9,219 nt of DNA, from contig JAOTWK010000116.1 in assembly GCA_029862935.1 (NCBI GenBank), positions 1 through 9,219 of the forward strand. The letters run 5' to 3'. The stretch is from Gemmatimonadota bacterium (GTDB lineage: Bacteria; Gemmatimonadota; Gemmatimonadetes; Gemmatimonadales; GWC2-71-9). How positions within the stretch are numbered: position 1 is the stretch's first letter; each line of letters begins with the position of its first letter. Both the position numbers and the translations under genes were made by a program. The notes under the pieces were generated by a model. The model ran no database searches, had not been told where the DNA came from, and saw only the letters and a list, made by a program, of their open reading frames with translations. Positions 6,333 through 9,219 of this stretch are shown here, one piece after another.

Positions 6333-7344
6333 TATGCCGGTAGCGCTCCATCGCAGTGTCGACGAGTCGTTGGATGAACGCATAATAGTCCATCCCGGCC
6401 TTCTCGGCAGCGTTTGCCATGTCGTGGCCAAAGCTAATGAACGGATTGGCATTCACCTCGATCACCCAAACCTCGCCTTCGTCTGTTACGCGCACGTCCA
6501 GGCGGGCATAATCACGTAACCACAGTGCCCGAAAGGCCATGGTGCAGCTCTCTTCGATCTGATCGAGTGTGGTCCGGGCAATGGGTCGAGCAAAGACGTT
6601 CCGGATTCCCTTACGCTCTCGATAGGGCACATCCCATTTGGCGGCCTTCGTGGCGATCCGCTCCTCGGGCTTCGTGCGATCCTTGTCAAACACCATTTCG
6701 ACGATCGGGAGGATCGTCAAGTCATCGCCATTGCCGATCATGCTCACGTACAGCTCACGGCCCTCAACGAACTCCTCGGCGATCGCCCCTTGGCCAAAAT
6801 TGTCATGGATGAAATTCACACGCTCAGCGAGCGACTCGGCGTCCCGCACCACCGACGCCATGGCAATGCCCTCGGACGCGTCTTCCTGAAGTGGTTTCAC
6901 GATGAGGGGAAACCGCAGGTCGTTTGCCTCCGTTGCGCGATCGGTCAGTCGGTAGCTTTTGAAGCCGGGCACGCGAATGCCATGGTATGCCAAGAGCTTC
7001 TTGCTCATCGCCTTGTTGCGTGACGTCAGCAGACCAATCGGCGGAGCTCCCGTGTAGCGATACTCCTCCGACTCGAGGAGCGCGGGGAGGATGTAATCCA
7101 GCTGCGGACTGTCGCGATATCCCTCAGCACAGTTGAACACGAGGTCAGGCTCGAATGCGTCGAGGCGCTCGACCACGTCATGGAGATGGTCATGCACGCC
7201 GACCATCAGGACCTCGTGGTTGTTCGCCATCAGAGCCTCGGCGACCTCGTATTCGGCCTCCTCGACCTCTGCTGCCACCTGTTGTTTGAAATCGTCGTCG
7301 GCCCACCCCTCGTGGGGCGTGTCGAATACCACTGCGATCCTCAT
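6325..7344 (-). CDS. D-alanine-D-alanine ligase-like ATP-grasp enzyme, substrate unknown
   Basis: The protein has 339 residues from ATG 7344. Order of parts: a pre-ATP-grasp domain starting MRIAVVFDTP, with FNCAEGYRD at 70-78 and a PALLE...YTGAPP segment at 87-102; the ATP-grasp domain with K150 in LIVKPLQEDASEGI and the hinge AEEFVEGREL at 189-198; and the metal-binding end R281, D283, E296, N298 (VIEVNANP). The spacing of those last four matches DdlB (R255, D257, E270, N272 as I recall). The family joins a carboxylate to an amine through an acyl-phosphate using ATP. A true cell-wall Ddl normally sits with mur genes; here the neighbours are fpg and a zinc-ribbon zincin, so it is more likely a Ddl-related ligase of other specificity. 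The start overlaps the fpg stop (ATGA) and follows AAGGGAAGGA. An extension to 7368 would only read into fpg. Confidence 0.85.
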   Translation of the reverse strand: MRIAVVFDTPHEGWADDDFKQQVAAEVEEAEYEVAEALMANNHEVLMVGVHDHLHDVVERLDAFEPDLVFNCAEGYRDSPQLDYILPALLESEEYRYTGAPPIGLLTSRNKAMSKKLLAYHGIRVPGFKSYRLTDRATEANDLRFPLIVKPLQEDASEGIAMASVVRDAESLAERVNFIHDNFGQGAIAEEFVEGRELYVSMIGNGDDLTILPIVEMVFDKDRTKPEERIATKAAKWDVPYRERKGIRNVFARPIARTTLDQIEESCTMAFRALWLRDYARLDVRVTDEGEVWVIEVNANPFISFGHDMANAAEKAGMDYYAFIQRLVDTAMERYRHNG

Positions 7345-8177
7345 GCGTCCTTCCCTTGGCAGCGCCAACAGAACGTCGTTGCCCGACCATCGATGGAGTG
7401 CGTCGTGAGCAGCGCGGTCCGGCAGCGGGTACAGGGCTGACCCTCCCGACCGTACACGCGGAGCACGAACTGATACGACCCGGTCTTACCCGTGCCCGTA
7501 CGATAGTCGCGCACGGTGGTTCCGTCAGCCGCGATGGCTTCCCGGAGCACGGCCCGGACGGTACGGAACAGTCGGCGATACTCGGCATCGGAGAGCCGGT
7601 CCGCAGGTCGGGACGGATCGATGCGTGCGCGGAACAATGCCTCGTTGGCATAGATGTTTCCGACTCCCGCGAGCCGTTGCTGGTCCATGAGCACCTTCTT
7701 GATCGCTTGTCGGGAGGGCCGGAGCTGCGCGGCGAATCGTGCTGCGCTGAACCCGGCAGCCAGTGGCTCGGGCCCTATGCGTCGGGTGTACCGTTCCCAC
7801 GCGGATGGTGAAAGCAGCCATATGGTCCCCAGGCGGCGGACGTCGCGGAACACCAGCTGTGTGCCCGTGCCCAGCCGCACCTGCAGAACGGCATAGCGCC
7901 GCTCGTCAGCGCTCAGGCGGCGTTCGTACACGACGAGCGAGCCGGTCATGCGTGGTTGGATGACGAGCCGCTCGCTGGTCCCCAGTTCGATGACGATGTG
8001 CTTGGCGCGCCGGCTGACGTCGGCAATGCGGTTATTACGGAGTGTGCGGAGCAGACGCTCCCGACTCACGCGACGAAGGACGTCGGTGTGGTACAGTCGG
8101 GGATGGCTGAGCGTTTGTCCGGTGAGGTGCGGCCTGAGCTCGCGTACGATAGTCTCGACTTCAGGAAGCTCCGGCAC
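7341..8177 (-). CDS. mutM: Formamidopyrimidine-DNA glycosylase (Fpg/MutM)
   Basis: This bifunctional glycosylase/AP lyase removes oxidised purines such as 8-oxoguanine. GTG 8177 is chosen because it puts the essential catalytic Pro directly after the initiator (PELPEVET), as the mechanism requires; any upstream start would abolish activity. The protein is 278 residues, the normal length. Visible: P2 and E3; K59 in RRAKHI; M77 in QPRMTGSL; the DVRRLGT loop at 112-118; the helix-two-turn-helix signature DQQRLAGVGNIYANEALF at 165-182; and a C-terminal zinc finger C249/C252...C270/C273 ending in the usual CQ.K. Two oddities: the DNA-wedging Met-Arg-Phe triad reads Met-Arg-Leu (L116), and the zinc-finger loop is 17 residues where 16 is usual. 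The start overlaps the purD end by 17 nt, with GAGGTGG upstream. It is followed by the ATP-grasp gene with a 4-nt overlap. Confidence 0.95.
   Translation of the reverse strand: MPELPEVETIVRELRPHLTGQTLSHPRLYHTDVLRRVSRERLLRTLRNNRIADVSRRAKHIVIELGTSERLVIQPRMTGSLVVYERRLSADERRYAVLQVRLGTGTQLVFRDVRRLGTIWLLSPSAWERYTRRIGPEPLAAGFSAARFAAQLRPSRQAIKKVLMDQQRLAGVGNIYANEALFRARIDPSRPADRLSDAEYRRLFRTVRAVLREAIAADGTTVRDYRTGTGKTGSYQFVLRVYGREGQPCTRCRTALLTTHSIDGRATTFCWRCQGKDA
7348..7357 (-). promoter_or_regulatory. Ribosome binding site for the ATP-grasp gene
   Basis: On the minus strand AAGGGAAGGA lies just before ATG 7344, with the AAGGGA part 7 nt away. It sits in the last codons of fpg and supports the ATGA-overlapping start over the in-frame upstream ATG at 7368. 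Confidence 0.65.
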
Positions 8178-9219
8178 GCGCCACCTCGCGCCACGCAATG
8201 TCCCGGCGATACTGACGACCCCGGAAGGTAATGCGCTCGGCGAGTTCACGACTTCGCTGGGCAGCCTCGGACACATCGCGACCCAATCCGGTAGCACAGA
8301 GAATCCGGCCACCGGTTGTCCGGAGCACCCCAGCCTCGTCACGGGTGGTCCCAGCGTGAAACAGCAGGGTCTCGTTCGGGAGCGACGGTGGTAGCCAGAT
8401 CTCGTCTCCCTTGCGTGGCGTTCCGGGGTAGCCCTCGGCGGCGAGCACTGTCGTCACCGCCGCACGTTCTGCTGGGCAGACGTCTTGCCCGGGCGTCCAC
8501 CGTTCGCCGGAGGCGATGCTCCACATGTGCTGAGTGACGTCGACGTCGGTGGCCGGGAGGACCACTTGCGTCTCGGGGTCGCCAAACCTGCAGTTGAACT
8601 CGAGCGCGGTTGGGGTCCCGTTCTCTCCAACCATGATGCCGGCGTACAGCACTCCTCGGTACGGGTGGCCCCCGTTCGCCAGGTGGCGTAAGACGGGGTG
8701 AATGATGTCCGCGAGCACGCGACGAAGGAGCTGCTCGTCGACGATCGATACGGGTGCATAGGCTCCCATGCCCCCAGTATTGAGTCCGGAATCGCCCTCG
8801 CCGATCCGCTTGTGATCTTGCGATGCCGGCAGCAGCATCACCTGCTCACCATCCGTGAGTGCCAAGACCGACAGCTCTTCGCCGGTGAGAAATTCCTCGA
8901 CGACCACGACCGTTCCAGCATCACCGAACTGCCCACCGAACATCTGTGAAGCAGCCGCTTGGGCCTCGCCGCGGGTTGCGCAGACGATGGCTCCCTTACC
9001 CGCTGCGAGACCCGACGCCTTCACGACCAGCGGCTCGGCGTGGCGGGCAATGAAGTCGAGCGCGGCTGACTCGTCGGTGAACGTTCGGCTGGCGGCGGTC
9101 GCCACGCCGGCTGCAGCCATGACGTCCTTCGCATAGGCTTTCGAGGCTTCGATACGTGCTGCGGCCGCCGTCGGGCCAAACACGTGATGGCCGGCGGCCT
9201 CCAGGTGGTCCACCAAACC
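8161..9219 (-). CDS. purD: Phosphoribosylamine-glycine ligase PurD (GARS), 5'-truncated by window edge
   Basis: This ATP-grasp enzyme of de novo purine synthesis joins phosphoribosylamine and glycine to give GAR, in the cytoplasm. The frame is open to base 9219 and the visible part begins mid-protein at GLVDHLEAAGHHVFGP, so about 75-85 N-terminal residues (most of the N domain) are missing; 352 residues remain of about 425. Seen in order: VFGPTAAAARIEASKAYAKD, the ATP-grasp Lys and glycine loop (VVKASGLAAGKGA), VEEFLTGEELS, the diagnostic QDHKRIGEGDSGLNTGGMG block, YRGVLYAGIMV, and the metal-binding LEFNCRFGDPETQ. All catalytic motifs in the visible part look intact. The TTG at 9216 is an internal Leu codon, not a start. 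Being upstream of mutM with a 17-nt overlap, it probably shares the promoter that serves the whole minus-strand run, which would lie beyond the right edge. Confidence 0.96.
   Translation of the reverse strand, partial: GLVDHLEAAGHHVFGPTAAAARIEASKAYAKDVMAAAGVATAASRTFTDESAALDFIARHAEPLVVKASGLAAGKGAIVCATRGEAQAAASQMFGGQFGDAGTVVVVEEFLTGEELSVLALTDGEQVMLLPASQDHKRIGEGDSGLNTGGMGAYAPVSIVDEQLLRRVLADIIHPVLRHLANGGHPYRGVLYAGIMVGENGTPTALEFNCRFGDPETQVVLPATDVDVTQHMWSIASGERWTPGQDVCPAERAAVTTVLAAEGYPGTPRKGDEIWLPPSLPNETLLFHAGTTRDEAGVLRTTGGRILCATGLGRDVSEAAQRSRELAERITFRGRQYRRDIAWREVARAGAS
8181..8187 (-). promoter_or_regulatory. Ribosome binding site for mutM
   Basis: GAGGTGG on the minus strand, with GAGG 6 nt before GTG 8177. 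It lies within the last codons of purD and supports the start required for the N-terminal catalytic Pro. Confidence 0.6.

Noticed and set aside
5370..6377. 335-codon plus-strand open frame
   Set aside because: Antisense to the zinc-ribbon protein, whose regular Cys pairs and HELGH show which strand is coding; no motif in the antisense product.
6333..6452. 40-residue N-terminal extension of the zinc-ribbon protein
   Set aside because: It is out-of-frame ATP-grasp coding sequence; ATG 6332 gives a natural 8-nt overlap and starts just before the first Cys pair.
8178..8342. N-terminal extension of MutM to an upstream start
   Set aside because: MutM needs Pro as residue 2 for its Schiff base; only GTG 8177 gives this, and the extension merely reads purD in another frame.
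1..9219. Mobile element, CRISPR array, tRNA or phage island
   Set aside because: No tandem spaced repeats, transposase, integrase, terminal repeats or tRNA-like cloverleaf were found; coding is continuous housekeeping-type with uniform base composition.

Overview
This is an ordinary chromosomal stretch from a GC-rich bacterium (about 60% GC by eye, many GTG starts). It holds two tightly packed, convergent gene runs whose 5' ends both lie outside the window. I see no tRNA, rRNA, insertion sequence, CRISPR array, phage gene or origin. The taxon cannot be fixed from sequence alone. The overlapping gene style, the prFMN/quinone gene set and the mixed housekeeping order would fit Gemmatimonadota or a similar little-studied phylum, but this is a low-confidence guess.

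Plus strand, 1-3227: the C-terminal three quarters of a UbiD-family decarboxylase, a UbiA-family prenyltransferase, a 57-residue highly basic Pro/Gly/Arg/Lys-rich small ORF, a UbiX flavin prenyltransferase and a YfcE-type metallophosphoesterase. Every junction is a 4-nt ATGA or GTGA overlap, so the run looks like one translationally coupled operon. UbiX makes prenylated FMN from FMN and dimethylallyl phosphate, UbiD uses prenylated FMN to decarboxylate a polyprenylated aromatic acid, and UbiA attaches the prenyl chain. Together they form the prenylation/decarboxylation core of quinone synthesis, either ubiquinone or futalosine-route menaquinone (MqnP/MqnL/MqnM-like); the window does not decide which.

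Minus strand, 9219-3246, read right to left: the C-terminal four fifths of purD (purine synthesis), fpg/mutM (oxidised-base repair), a D-Ala-D-Ala-ligase-like ATP-grasp enzyme, an unusual protein with four zinc ribbons joined to a predicted HExxH zincin, a UvrC-N-half/Cho-like GIY-YIG nuclease, and a CaCA-family Na+/Ca2+ exchanger. Successive genes overlap by 17, 4, 8 and 10 nt, then a 4-nt gap precedes the exchanger. The two runs meet tail to tail across an 18-bp gap at 3228-3245, with no convincing terminator.

The least explained parts are the coupled small ORF at 2000-2173, the zinc-ribbon/zincin protein at 5337-6332, its overlap with an orphan ATP-grasp ligase, and the stand-alone UvrC-like nuclease. 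There are no non-coding stretches above 300 bases.
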